A stretch of 64,000 nucleotides of DNA, taken from contig NZ_JADIKF010000036.1 in the NCBI RefSeq assembly GCF_016904945.1, forward strand, positions 134,505-198,504, read 5' to 3'. The DNA comes from Dyella mobilis. GTDB taxonomy: Bacteria; Pseudomonadota; Gammaproteobacteria; Xanthomonadales; Rhodanobacteraceae. Positions within the stretch are counted from its first letter, which is position 1. Every line of letters begins with the position of its first letter. A program made the translations under genes and the position numbers. Under the pieces are notes generated by a model, which was given only the letters and a program-made list of their open reading frames with translations, had not been told where the DNA came from and searched no databases. Positions 17,371-26,291 of the stretch are shown in pieces.

Positions 17371-17682
17371 TCAAGACATTTGCGTAGGAGGTAGACAGAG
17401 CTGGACAAGCGCCTGATTGGCGGTTCTGGCTCGGTTGAAGTCGCGGTTGTAGGCGGACCTTTCCACAATATAGGTGCAAGCGCCCTTAGTCCCCGTGGCA
17501 GCACCAGCGAGGTGCTCAATCAGATTGGAATTCGCAAGATCTAGCGTCGTAGGGCAGGGTGCCCAGGGATTGTTACCGGGAGAGCGGATCGGCCTGAATA
17601 TATCGCCCACTTGGACCGTGGCTACACGTTCGCAATCATCACCTTCTGGACGGTTTTCCAGGTGCCTTGAATCTTCAGACAT
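17371..17682 (-). CDS. Possible small protein overlapping the NTF2-like gene (uncertain)
   Basis: A 103-codon minus-strand frame starts inside the NTF2-like gene and runs past it. Its middle (VGDIFRPIRSPGNNPW, DLANSNLIEHLAGAATGTKG, AYNRDFNRARTANQALVQ) has protein-like composition with Cys residues. There is no recognised domain or good ribosome site. If real, its start is probably an internal GTG near VATVQVGDIF. A chance frame is equally likely. Confidence 0.3.
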   Translation of the reverse strand: MSEDSRHLENRPEGDDCERVATVQVGDIFRPIRSPGNNPWAPCPTTLDLANSNLIEHLAGAATGTKGACTYIVERSAYNRDFNRARTANQALVQLCLPPTQMS

Positions 17683-18038
17683 GACAGTACGTCCGTGAAG
17701 ACGTGCGGCGGGACCTGTAATTTTACCTTCAACACCCCGAGATTCCTCTCTACATCGGTTGAAAGGATCTGTTCGTTACGCTCGCAGCCCCGCAATTTCG
17801 GCGCCTGTATGTTGCGTACGGCCGCGAGCCAGGTTGCAATTGGCGTCACGCTCACGTTGCCGTCTTCGTCGATCTTCGTCACAGAGCTCGACGGATGAAA
17901 CAAGGGGGCGAATTTTTCGGCGTCCATTTCGTAGGCTGCGTCGAAATAGGTCTGAGCGATTGATCGCAAAGCGGCGATATCCGATTCCGAATGGGCCGTA
18001 TGTATACTATCCCCATCGTCAGCATCAGCCTGCCGCAC
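17622..18038 (-). CDS. NTF2-like (lumazine-binding type) protein
   Basis: 138 residues if GTG 18038 is used; the frame is open to 18170 but the extra N-terminus is Arg/Ser-rich and not family-like. The conserved part is IAQTYFDAAYEMDAEKFAPLFHPSS, KIDEDGNVSVTPIATWLAAVRN, LSTDVERNLGVLKVKLQVPPHVFTDVLSCLKIQGTWKTVQKVM. This is the putative lumazine-binding/SnoaL-like NTF2 fold, a small cone-shaped barrel that binds or isomerises small molecules. Ligand unknown. It lies upstream of the secreted four-Cys proteins on the same strand. The start is the weak point. Confidence 0.75.
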   Translation of the reverse strand: MRQADADDGDSIHTAHSESDIAALRSIAQTYFDAAYEMDAEKFAPLFHPSSSVTKIDEDGNVSVTPIATWLAAVRNIQAPKLRGCERNEQILSTDVERNLGVLKVKLQVPPHVFTDVLSCLKIQGTWKTVQKVMIANV

Positions 18039-18220
18039 TGTCTGCGCTAGTGAGTGCGCTGCGACTCGCGTGACAGGGGCGCACAGGACAACGTGGAGCC
18101 GGCTTGGCGATCGCCTCGGGTTAGTCGTTGATCTGCACGCTACGAGCAACGATGACCACGATTGCTGCAATACCCCGTATCGGGGTCCGTGGAGTCATCT
18201 ATACAAAGGCTGCGCTTTTG

Positions 18221-18991
18221 TCAAAACTCGTCAATGCACTTCAAAGCCTTCTTAGGCAGTGTCGTCCAGCGCAAATAGCTGTTGTCCGACGCGGTCCCCC
18301 ATTCCTTTTTCTTTCCCGTCAGAAAGTTGATGCTGGTAAAGGAAATGTCGCTCTTGGTGTCGCTCTCCCGGGAGTCGTAACCGATCTCCTGGAAACACTT
18401 GTCTCGGTAGCGGAACGTGAAAGTCTCGGTGATGGTATTCCAGTCCCGCTCGGCACCGTAATCCAGGGTCAGCATGATGTTTCCGCGAGCAATAAGCACG
18501 TCTTTAAGCGGGTCCCACGCGTTGATAAGGTTGCTATCTGGAACCGGCAGACCTTCCCGGGGGATCAGCGTATGGCTGGCAACCGCCAAGGAATAGGAAT
18601 CTGGCGATCTTTTGTGGAAGGCCACGACGAACATGCGAGGGTTGGTATCAAAGGGAACGAGGCAGCCATCCGCGTCGATCGACACAATATTGCGTGGGCT
18701 GGTTTTGCGTAAAACCAAGACGAGGTCGGCATCTCCATCCTGGTCGAGATCCCCTTCGAGTTTCTTTTCGATTCTCCACCCGGCGGGAACAAAACCTTCG
18801 GGAGTGGTCGCCGACTTGGGCAAAGTCGGGGAGTTGCCGTCGTCAACCGGCATTGTCGTTGCAGCCTGGCCCGCAGCACCGGAGTTTCCGCAGGAAGGGT
18901 CCGCTGTTTGTGCAAATGCGTCCGTAGCGGCGACACAAAAAATCAAAAGGACTGCAATGCTTGAGACCGAACGCCACGCGTGTGCAAGCAT
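18221..18991 (-). CDS. Secreted protein with FG-GAP/VCBS-like segment
   Basis: 256 residues from ATG 18991 (GGAAG upstream; a TTG two codons earlier is possible). Signal peptide MLAHAWRSVSSIAVLLIFCV ending near TDAFAQ. The segment WRIEKKLEGDLDQDGDADLVLVLRK is like a single Ca-binding FG-GAP/VCBS repeat. Later NIVSIDADGCLVPFDTNPRMFVVAF and a C-terminal region with two Cys follow. It resembles proteins of unknown function in Xanthomonadales in that a one-repeat VCBS element begins a hypothetical exported protein. Role unknown. Confidence 0.75.
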   Translation of the reverse strand: MLAHAWRSVSSIAVLLIFCVAATDAFAQTADPSCGNSGAAGQAATTMPVDDGNSPTLPKSATTPEGFVPAGWRIEKKLEGDLDQDGDADLVLVLRKTSPRNIVSIDADGCLVPFDTNPRMFVVAFHKRSPDSYSLAVASHTLIPREGLPVPDSNLINAWDPLKDVLIARGNIMLTLDYGAERDWNTITETFTFRYRDKCFQEIGYDSRESDTKSDISFTSINFLTGKKKEWGTASDNSYLRWTTLPKKALKCIDEF

Positions 18992-19326
18992 TTGCAAGGG
19001 CTTCCTATATTAAAAAATTCAAATTTGAACTGGCATGACCAGACGTTGGCAGTAGGGTAGGTGTCTACATTCCCCACTACGCCCCATGGTGAATTATTCC
19101 ATCACCGTCATTTTCCTGTCGATGTCCAAAACGATTTTTCTAAAGTTAGTGCAAGGCCGGCGGGAAATGATCCTCGGGTAATGGGCCTAAAGGCGCCGCT
19201 CATTGCTGCCACCCAGGGACGCATGACAACTGTCAAAGCCGATACCTGATCAACCACAGTGTCGATGCCCGGGCTAGCTCGGCAAACTGACGTCCATGGA
19301 GTCCACCATCACCATGGAGTCGCCTC
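18992..19326. other. Divergent intergenic region, no gene seen
   Basis: About 335 bases between the minus-strand FG-GAP protein and the plus-strand TPR protein. It is locally AT-rich near 19005-19035 and must hold both promoters. No further structure was recognised. Confidence 0.5.
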
Positions 19327-20328
19327 ATGAAAAAGTCGTCCCTGTTTCGTCATCTGGCAACTGCCCGGCAGCCCATGACCCTGGCGCTCGTCGCAGCTTT
19401 AGGCGCTCTTGCCGCAGGCCTGGTCATGGCGCAATCCGAGGTCGCCACGCCGCCACGGCAGCCAGCAACAGCACAAGCGGACCAACTGTTCTGGCAAACC
19501 TTCCATAGCAGCGACTACGCCCACATCCAGGCCAGCATCGAGGCTTCCACGGCAGCCTATCTACGCGATCCCAATGATGCGATGACGGCGGCTCACGTGG
19601 GTTGGCTGCATATGTGGCGCGTGGCGGAAAGCGACCGGCTGCAGCAGCGTCCCGCAAGCATCACGGACGATATCGTGCTGGCCCGCAAGTATTTCCAGAA
19701 GGCGGTCGACCTGGCCCCCGACGATGCACGCTTCCGCGGCTTCCTCGCCAGCGCGATGCTGGCCGAGGCCCGGGTTGACCGCGATGCCGCGTTACGCCAG
19801 CAGGGTGCGGATGTCATGCGCAAGGCCGTTTCCGACTGGCCCGCGTTCAACCTGTTCACCGCCGGCTACGTGGCAAGCGGGCTGCCGGCTTCCAGCGACG
19901 GGTTCAAGCAGGCGCTCGAACAACAGTGGCAGAACCTGGAGTTGTGCGGACACGTCACACTCGACCGCCATGGCGCCAACCTCGACCGCTTTGCACAAAA
20001 TGTCGCCAAAGCGACCGCCAATAGCCGTGACGCGCGCGCCTGCCTCAATTCGGTCAAGGCCCCGCACAACGAGGAAGGTTTTTTCCTCAACATGGGCGAC
20101 ATGCTCACCAAGTCCGGCGATTGGCAGACCGCGCTCAAGGTTTACGCCGCCGCGAAGCAGTCACCCGACTATGCGCAGTGGCCGTATCGTGAAGTGCTGG
20201 AGCAGAGGCTTCGCGATGCCAAGGCGAATGTCGTCGCGTTCAATGCGGAAGTTCCACCGGGACAGAAACCGACTTCGCCCATGATGATCGGCAGCAGCTA
20301 CGCCTGCATGGCTTGCCACCAGCATTGA
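19327..20328 (+). CDS. Exported TPR protein ending in a CxxCH motif
   Basis: 333 residues. N-terminal export segment (MTLALVAALGALAAGLVMAQS, cleavage near MAQS). Residues about 60-300 are helical with TPR-like pieces: YLRDPNDAMTAAHVGWLHMW, LARKYFQKAVDLAPDDARFRGFLASAML, DMLTKSGDWQTALKVYAAAKQ. The last nine residues are YACMACHQH, giving CMACH, the c-type heme attachment pattern, at the extreme C-terminus. If attached, heme would sit on an exported solenoid. No distal Met-bearing cytochrome domain is visible, so heme binding is inferred from the motif only. Confidence 0.8.
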   Translation: MKKSSLFRHLATARQPMTLALVAALGALAAGLVMAQSEVATPPRQPATAQADQLFWQTFHSSDYAHIQASIEASTAAYLRDPNDAMTAAHVGWLHMWRVAESDRLQQRPASITDDIVLARKYFQKAVDLAPDDARFRGFLASAMLAEARVDRDAALRQQGADVMRKAVSDWPAFNLFTAGYVASGLPASSDGFKQALEQQWQNLELCGHVTLDRHGANLDRFAQNVAKATANSRDARACLNSVKAPHNEEGFFLNMGDMLTKSGDWQTALKVYAAAKQSPDYAQWPYREVLEQRLRDAKANVVAFNAEVPPGQKPTSPMMIGSSYACMACHQH

Positions 20329-20536
20329 GGTTTGCAGGGGCGCGCAGGAACCCGATCGGGCAGCTCCAGGACGACTAGCTCGACAAGCAAGGAGTCAGTT
20401 CGCTCAAACGAGCATGCATTTACGCCATGGTTGCCAACGGCGCCTCCGATTTTGAGTGGCGCTGCGGTGTCGACACAGGCAACCAGGATCTATAGCATCC
20501 AGGGCTGATTTGGTCCCCGCTTACGGAGAAGCAAAA

Positions 20537-21289
20537 TTGAATCGGCGTAATTTCATCACCGCTGCCATGGCTACGGCTGCGAGCATGGCCGTCAATACAT
20601 CAATTGCCGGGACAGCGGTGCCCCGTATCAAAGCGATTGGTTTTGATGGGCTTGCGTTATTCGATCCGCATCCCGTGCTTGCGACCCTCAGTGCAATCTC
20701 GCCCGGCGATAGCCCGGCATTTGCGGCCAGGTGGCGCGACAAGGTGTTTGAATATACGTGGCTACGAACCCTCACAAATAGCTACGTTGAATTCCCGGTA
20801 ATTGCCGATGATGCGCTGCAATTCATCGCAGATGAAAGAAAGGTTCGAGTTACCGACGCGCAACGCAATCAATTGAAGGTTGCCCTGATGAGTATGAAGG
20901 CGTGGCCAGACGTTGCGCCCGCCCTCAGGCAACTGAAGCAGCAAGGTTTGATACTTGCGCCTTTAAATGACTTTTCAATTCCCATGCTTGAAGCAAGCAT
21001 TCGGAATTCCGACCTTGAAGGCGCGTTTGAGAAGCTGCTGTCTACCGATCTGGTGAAAGCGTACAAACCCGATCCACGGGCGTATCAAATGGCGACATCC
21101 GCGTTCGGGCTGCATCGTGAAGAGACCGCTTTTGTTGCATTTGCCGGCTGGGACGCGGTGGGCGCCAAATCATTCGGGTATCGAACGATCTGGATAAATC
21201 GCTCCGGCGCGCCTGCTGAACACCTTGCCGTCGAGCCTGACGCGGTCGCTTCGAACTTCCAAGCGATATCTTCATTCGTAGGTTTATAG
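20537..21289 (+). CDS. Tat-exported haloacid-dehalogenase-like protein, divergent motifs
   Basis: 250 residues from TTG 20537, with GGAGAA eight bases upstream; this start gives NRRNFITAAMATAASMAVN, a twin-arginine signal. The body resembles type II haloacid dehalogenases (HAD fold): IKAIGFDGLALFDPHPV, MKAWPDVAPALRQLKQQGL, STDLVKAYKPDPRAYQMA, and GWDAVGAKSFGYRTIWINRSG. The first motif lacks the spacing of the usual FDAYGTLFD, and the LSNG motif reads APLNDFS, so catalysis may be altered. An exported HAD of this type is unusual. Substrate unknown. Confidence 0.8.
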   Translation: MNRRNFITAAMATAASMAVNTSIAGTAVPRIKAIGFDGLALFDPHPVLATLSAISPGDSPAFAARWRDKVFEYTWLRTLTNSYVEFPVIADDALQFIADERKVRVTDAQRNQLKVALMSMKAWPDVAPALRQLKQQGLILAPLNDFSIPMLEASIRNSDLEGAFEKLLSTDLVKAYKPDPRAYQMATSAFGLHREETAFVAFAGWDAVGAKSFGYRTIWINRSGAPAEHLAVEPDAVASNFQAISSFVGL

Positions 21290-21330
21290 GCGATCGGAGC
21301 GTTGGCGGCCACGCAACGCACCGTCGCACT

Positions 21331-22920
21331 TTATTCGGGCGATGGATCGTGGGGCACCGGATGCTCTCCGGCTACGGAAGCGCTTGTGATCTGCTTCTTC
21401 ACCCAGGCCCACGACGTGGGGCCTTCGTGCATGGCAAACACAGTGTCGACTTGCAGGTGCTCCCGGGCCACGGCCTGTGCGACTTCGTGCATCATCTCCG
21501 GAAAGAACAGCGTCTTGTCGGGGTTTATGGCTAGCGTATCGCTGGCATAAAGCAACCTGTACTGAGGGAAATAGACCATGTACTGGCGCTCGGTCAACGC
21601 GCCGCGCAGCGGATAGAGAATGGCTCGGTTTGGCCCTTGGCCGAGTTCCATCTGATGACCCACCGTGACCCAATGTGGCGGCGCTGGATGTGTCTGCAAA
21701 TCGTCGGCACGCAGGGAGTGTGGCGCGGCGACCAGGGCATCGAGCAATGGCCGATTGAGATCGAGCACGTAGACAGGCAGGTTATCGGCGACGGCTTGCC
21801 GCACGCCGGCGATGTGCGGCCAGGAATCGGACGTGCTTATCACCCCCTTGATGGGGCTGGCCGGGTACTCGCTATGGGCCTTGGCAAGAACGGCTTTTAC
21901 GAATGTTGAAGAAATGGGTGCCTCGAGTACCAGAACGCCGTCGTCTTGTTTTATCAGCGTCGTGTTCCAGGCGCCCTGATAAAGCTCGATACCAGGCGCC
22001 AGTTCGACGTGCTGCTTGTCGCTGAAGGGTGAATTCCACAGGGGTGGCGCCGTATCTCCCGTGCGCCCGTTCGAAGCCTTGGCAGACGCCTCGTTGTCAA
22101 TCGCGCCATTGAAAACGGGATTGAATATTTGGGTCGAGCCCAACTCGATACCATTGCGTTGTTCGACGTAGGTGGTCGGGAGTACCACGCCTTGAACGAG
22201 ACGCCAGTTATCGAAATAAACGCGCTGCCTGACATCGCCCCAGCTTAGCCAGAAGTCGCGAAACAGACGGGTTCGCTCCAAGGCATCGGGCAAATGGGTA
22301 TACGCATTCAGCAACACTTGAACCTGTTGGCCGTGCCAGGTGAAAGCCAGCGCAGTATGGGGCGTTGCCCGCAACCACTGCGAAACTCCGTAGTGCAGGT
22401 CGGTGGCGGCACGTGCTTGCAGAAGAAGGCGCTCGGGAACCATGGTCAACGCATCTTCAGCGGAGTCCAGGCCGAGCAATTCGCACGGCATGGCCCCTTG
22501 CGTGCCGCGGCAACGGGCACCTTGCGGGTCGATAATCATGGTCACGTCCACATTCTCGGTATGTGGATCGGATTCGGGCCAGATAAGGTGTTCGTGGCGC
22601 ACCAGCCGCTGCCCATCGAAATCCACCGTGACCTCGTCGCGTTCGTAAGCAGTGAGGAACGGATACTGTCGCGGCGATTGGTCTGCCAGCTCAACGTACC
22701 CGATGCTGTCGTAGTTGACGCTGTGAATGTCCGCGAGCCGGCGGTAACCGCCCATGGCGTCGATTGCCAGATCGAGACAGGATCGCGCATCGATTTTTTC
22801 GCAGCCCGGATGCACCTGGCTGCTGACGATGGCTCCATCTTGCATGGAGTCGTCTGCAAACGTCTGGGCGGCAAAGGACAAGGCGATAAGCGCAACGAAA
22901 ACCGGAGTGGGGCGATTCAT
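21331..22920 (-). CDS. Exported metallo-beta-lactamase-fold protein with degenerate metal motif
   Basis: 529 residues, signal peptide MNRPTPVFVALIALSFAAQTFA. The N-terminal about 280 residues are an unassigned domain (DFDGQRLVRHEHLIW, FRDFWLSWGDVRQRVYFDNWRLVQG), as seen before MBL domains in exported hydrolases. The C-terminal MBL part begins LAPGIELYQGAWNTTLIKQDDGVLVLEAP, then KGVISTSDSWPHIAGVRQAV where active enzymes have THxHxDH, then VTVGHQMELGQG and ASDTLAI. At least two of the metal-binding His are absent, so the enzyme may be inactive or use a changed site. Confidence 0.8.
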   Translation of the reverse strand: MNRPTPVFVALIALSFAAQTFADDSMQDGAIVSSQVHPGCEKIDARSCLDLAIDAMGGYRRLADIHSVNYDSIGYVELADQSPRQYPFLTAYERDEVTVDFDGQRLVRHEHLIWPESDPHTENVDVTMIIDPQGARCRGTQGAMPCELLGLDSAEDALTMVPERLLLQARAATDLHYGVSQWLRATPHTALAFTWHGQQVQVLLNAYTHLPDALERTRLFRDFWLSWGDVRQRVYFDNWRLVQGVVLPTTYVEQRNGIELGSTQIFNPVFNGAIDNEASAKASNGRTGDTAPPLWNSPFSDKQHVELAPGIELYQGAWNTTLIKQDDGVLVLEAPISSTFVKAVLAKAHSEYPASPIKGVISTSDSWPHIAGVRQAVADNLPVYVLDLNRPLLDALVAAPHSLRADDLQTHPAPPHWVTVGHQMELGQGPNRAILYPLRGALTERQYMVYFPQYRLLYASDTLAINPDKTLFFPEMMHEVAQAVAREHLQVDTVFAMHEGPTSWAWVKKQITSASVAGEHPVPHDPSPE

Positions 22921-23220
22921 CTCTGGATTGGGCTCGAGGGCATGGCGACTGACTTTGCAGATTAAGCAGGTTCGCTTAATTGCCTACGTGCTGGAAGTCA
23001 CGTCGTGATCGTCATGCTCATCTATCGCGTCACTGAAGGCGAAGACGCAACATCAGGTGGTCGTGGTGTAGCGCCAAGCCGCCATTCGACAAGCGGACCG
23101 GTTTTGCACGATAAGCGGTACGCGAGTCCTCCTGGATCGTACGGTAGCTCATGGTAAGTTAGGTCGGTGCAGGCTCCATGCGCCGCATGGGTGTACCAAA
23201 CCACGTTTCTGGAAGGCGCC
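22921..23220. other. Intergenic region, no gene seen
   Basis: 300 bases upstream of the minus-strand MBL gene and the plus-strand ACT gene. It presumably holds both promoters. No element was recognised. Confidence 0.45.
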
Positions 23221-23622
23221 ATGGGAAAAGCAATCAAACTGCACGTCTTGGAGGGACGCTACGGCATCAGCCGCATGAGCGGCGACGCCGCCATACCGTC
23301 GTGGGCCGATGGAAAAGGGTTCGTTTCAATTACTCGAAACGGCGACGAGCTTTCCATCGTGTGCCCGATTGAACGCATTCCGGCGGACATACAGTCAGAT
23401 CGGGAATGGGTGTGCCTGCGATTTGTCGGCCCGTTTGCCTTCGGCGAACCCGGCATTGTGCTTTCCGTCATCAGGCCGTTGTCGGAAAACGGTCTTGGCG
23501 TCTTTCTGGTATCCACCTTCGACGGCGACTGCCTGCTTCTCAAGTCCGAGGATGCGGAGGCAGGCAAGCGATTGCTCGCCGCTGCCGGGCATACGATTCT
23601 CGAAGGGAAAAGCATCGGGTGA
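23221..23622 (+). CDS. Stand-alone ACT-domain protein
   Basis: 133 residues, GGAAGG upstream of the ATG. The pattern LHVLEGRYGISRM, FVSITRNGDELSIVCP, WVCLRFVGPFAFGEPGIVLSVIRPLSENGLGVFLVSTFDGDCLLLKSEDAEAGKRLLAAAGH is that of ACT_7/CASTOR-like amino-acid-binding proteins: two ACT-like lobes in a small soluble protein. By family it binds an amino acid and may regulate a partner; none is adjacent. Confidence 0.85.
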   Translation: MGKAIKLHVLEGRYGISRMSGDAAIPSWADGKGFVSITRNGDELSIVCPIERIPADIQSDREWVCLRFVGPFAFGEPGIVLSVIRPLSENGLGVFLVSTFDGDCLLLKSEDAEAGKRLLAAAGHTILEGKSIG

Positions 23623-24495
23623 TTCGGTCGGGATGGCATCGCTTTGCTCCGACCTGCCTCGGTGGTTCTCGGCACGCTCTCTTGCGAAACGTCTTGGCGA
23701 CGAGTGAGCGCGCAACCTAATAGAGATATCGGAAATCGATAGCAATCGGAACTCGTCTCGACCGATAGCAGGATTCGAACTCACCAAGGCATCCTTGCCC
23801 TCCAAGAAGAATCCCTCCTGGCAAGGGTGTCCCTGCCGAGGCGAGACACATCACGAGTAGCGAAACGAAATCCCCATGACGGGGTCTTGCGTCAATACTT
23901 TCTACTTTTGTTCGACAGCCCGGGGCGTTCTGGAAAGCGCCCTGAAGGGATCGGCTCTCGTTTGTACGCAGACGTCTTTGAATATCGGATCACCTCTGTA
24001 GCAGAGACCTGCGTGCTGAACGCCTTCTCTGTTGCATAGACACTATGAATCTGGGCCGCGGAAAGCGGCTCAAGGGTGCGGGCCATAATAGGTTTGCCTA
24101 ATAGACAGTCGCGAAAGTGCGCGACGGCACGAGATGAAGCCCTGCCCACAAGAAGCAAGGTAAGGCTCAGGGGCGATAGCTTGCGGTCACCCGTGAGATG
24201 TCGGGGCCGATACCCCCTAAAGACACGGGTTGATCATGGGCCCGGCGGACCCAAATAGCAATTTTTCAAATTTGTCACGGGCTCGACGGGCTTGTGATTG
24301 TGTGGAGTGAATTCAAAGATCTCACGCGTTAGGCAGGTATGGTGTACCATGGCTGCACAAACGCCATGTTTTTCCAATCAGATCCGTTGTTCGCCGCCTC
24401 ACCCCTCATCTCCCGCACTAATCACCTCTGGTGCGCGAATGATGCTCTTTGGAGCATTGATGCTATGCCATTCAGCCGCTAGGCAACCATGGCTC
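23623..24495. other. Gene-free stretch
   Basis: About 870 bases without a convincing frame on either strand. Short frames here lack ribosome sites or domains. A promoter for the YkgJ gene must lie at its right end. Confidence 0.5.
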
Positions 24496-24813
24496 ATGTC
24501 TACTAGACCTACGAAAGGCAAGGTGCATTGCGCGTCCTGTGATGCGGTGTGCTGTCGCCTCGTGGTTTTTCTGGAGTCCGGAGACGATGTTCCTGCTCAC
24601 TTCGTCACGCAGCATCCAAAAGGTCGTGACGTGATGGCACACGGTGAGGATGGGTGGTGCGTTGCTCTGGATCGCACGCGCATGTGCTGTAGCATTTATG
24701 AAAATCGTCCGGCCGTCTGCAGGCGATTCGTCAGGGGTGGATCGTATTGCAATGCCATTCGCACTGACTACGCGCGCGAGCATGATCGTGCCATTAAAAT
24801 GGTTGTGAAATGA
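24496..24813 (+). CDS. YkgJ-family cysteine-cluster protein
   Basis: 105 residues from ATG 24496. Cys pattern C-x2-C-x3-CC near the N-terminus (HCASCDAVCCRLVVF), then WCVALD, CCSIYENRPAVCRRFVRGGSYC. This is the YkgJ/zinc- or iron-chelate-binding cysteine-cluster (CxxCxxxCC) pattern. It probably binds a metal or Fe-S cluster; cytoplasmic. A 70-residue protein follows 12 bases on and shares its expression. Confidence 0.88.
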   Translation: MSTRPTKGKVHCASCDAVCCRLVVFLESGDDVPAHFVTQHPKGRDVMAHGEDGWCVALDRTRMCCSIYENRPAVCRRFVRGGSYCNAIRTDYAREHDRAIKMVVK

Positions 24814-24825
24814 GAGGATTTCATC

Positions 24826-25038
24826 ATGTCTAACCACCGCCAATCCGGTATTGGCAACCCTCACGCCGGCTCTGCCTTTTCCAAAGGACTCACTAGCGAG
24901 CGCATTGCGGCGGATATAGCCGCATTCAACCTGGCGGGTGGCTGTATTGAAGTGTTGGGTAACAACCCATTTCATCGCAAAGATGAAAAAGCGGAGACGC
25001 ATGCCCATGCGGACCACGTCTCAACGAAATCCAAGTAA
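24826..25038 (+). CDS. Small conserved-looking protein after the YkgJ gene
   Basis: 70 residues, ATG with GAGAGGA eight bases upstream. Composition is hydrophilic, with a short helix around SERIAADIAAFNLAGG and a His/Asp/Lys-rich tail. No domain is recognised. Close spacing (12 bases) to the YkgJ gene supports co-translation. I cannot assign a function. Confidence 0.7.
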   Translation: MSNHRQSGIGNPHAGSAFSKGLTSERIAADIAAFNLAGGCIEVLGNNPFHRKDEKAETHAHADHVSTKSK

Positions 25039-25127
25039 ATGTTAGGTAAGAAGTGAACATCGTTCATGCAGTGAAAAACTGCATCGAGCGCCATACACAC
25101 CTTCATTGATTAAACGAGGAAACACAC

Positions 25128-25277
25128 TTGGCAAAGCCAAATTATTCATTTGAAAAGCGTCAGCGCGAACTGGCCAAAAAGAAACAGCAAGAGGCGAAGC
25201 AGGCGAAGAAGAAGGCGCCGCGCGATGACGTAAAGCCTGATGATGCCCGGCGAGGCCCGCCCGAAGGTTATCTGTGA
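25128..25277 (+). CDS. Very small Lys/Gln-rich protein (49 residues, TTG start)
   Basis: The TTG at 25128 has GAGGAAACA upstream. The product begins (M)AKPNYSFEKRQRELAKK, then a run of Lys/Gln/Ala, then PRDDVKPDDARRG and ends PEGYL. The AKPNYxFEKRQ(R/K)ELAKK start is a recurring small-protein pattern in proteobacteria, a short charged helix of unknown role. It follows the 70-residue gene by about 90 bases and may be in the same transcript. It is too short to be called by length alone. Confidence 0.7.
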   Translation: MAKPNYSFEKRQRELAKKKQQEAKQAKKKAPRDDVKPDDARRGPPEGYL

Positions 25278-26291
25278 GCGTTTCTCCCTCGGTGCATTGG
25301 CATGCTCGTTGTAAGGTAGGTATTGACGAAACCAGTGTGAAAGTTGCAAAGACCACGCCTATTCAGTGCGGGCTATACGCGGTTCATGATGGCGGTGTCG
25401 TGACGACTCCGGCGTTGACTTGAATGTGACACAGAAATGGCCATTGGCCATTTAAATTAAGAGCTTTGCCCCCGCTTGAAGCGTCCTCATTCCTTCGAGT
25501 CGTTCAGAAGCAAAGGTTGGGACTGACCCTTCCAATTCACCTCGCAATAACCAGTTTGCGCGTAGGATCGCGACAGTTTCACGGCAAATTTGCGGGTACG
25601 TCGCACGTGAAGCCACGTGCGAGCTTGCCAGACGATTTCGAGTACCGGGGATTCCTGCATATCGGGCAGGAAAGGGGGGTGCTATGAAAGCAAAGCCGTC
25701 AGCGGGACAGTCCCGTTTTCACCAGTCGCGAACAACCCATCAGGAGAGCATCCTGCGGTGTGGCAATGGCTGCGAAGCTAGATAGCTCACCTCGAAAAGC
25801 AGTTGTGTGCAAGTGATTGAGTCGGCCGGTAGGGAATCGGCGCTCAACTCCATGCGCAATACCACAGTCTCCAGAACCACTGGAGCACGGAGGGTTGCGG
25901 CAAACGTCCGCTTGCTCGAATGGTAACTAGGCAGAGGGCAGCCTTCCGCCCGAAAGCGCTCATTTGTTGCCCGAGCCATGGTTTTAACCTGGCATATTTT
26001 CCTTACTCGACCGACATCCCAGCATCTGCTGCGCTATCGCTCAAATGAGCGCTTTTGTGCTTGCGTCGACTTTCCACCCAATATCGCATCGATCAAGATA
26101 CGTCATTTTTGAATGGGATGTTCGCATGGCGCGCGTTCTTCCGATGTCGCATAGGAGGTAGCCCCCAACTACTGCATCTGTTCCATGCATCCGCCAACCT
26201 CAGTTATTGATGCCTTCCACGTTGTCGCGAAAATTTGATATTTCTCAAGGGCCCGCAAAGCCGAGCGGCCGTGTCCGCCCGAGGAGGGAAT
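25278..26291. other. Gene-free stretch with one copy of a dispersed repeat
   Basis: About 1 kb with no convincing gene. It includes the 45-base repeat at 25477-25521. The last part must carry the promoter of the vWD-domain gene. Confidence 0.5.
25477..25521 (+). repeat. Dispersed 45-base intergenic repeat, copy 1
   Basis: It contains CTTCGAGTCG, and TCAGAAGC one base later, and aligns without gaps to 60564-60608 at 37 of 45 positions. Both copies are intergenic. A shorter partial match to the left end is at 38674-38696. Confidence 0.6.

Noticed and set aside
23623..26291. CRISPR-like or tRNA-like structure in the gene-poor stretches
   Set aside because: No regularly spaced repeats and no cloverleaf seen by eye.
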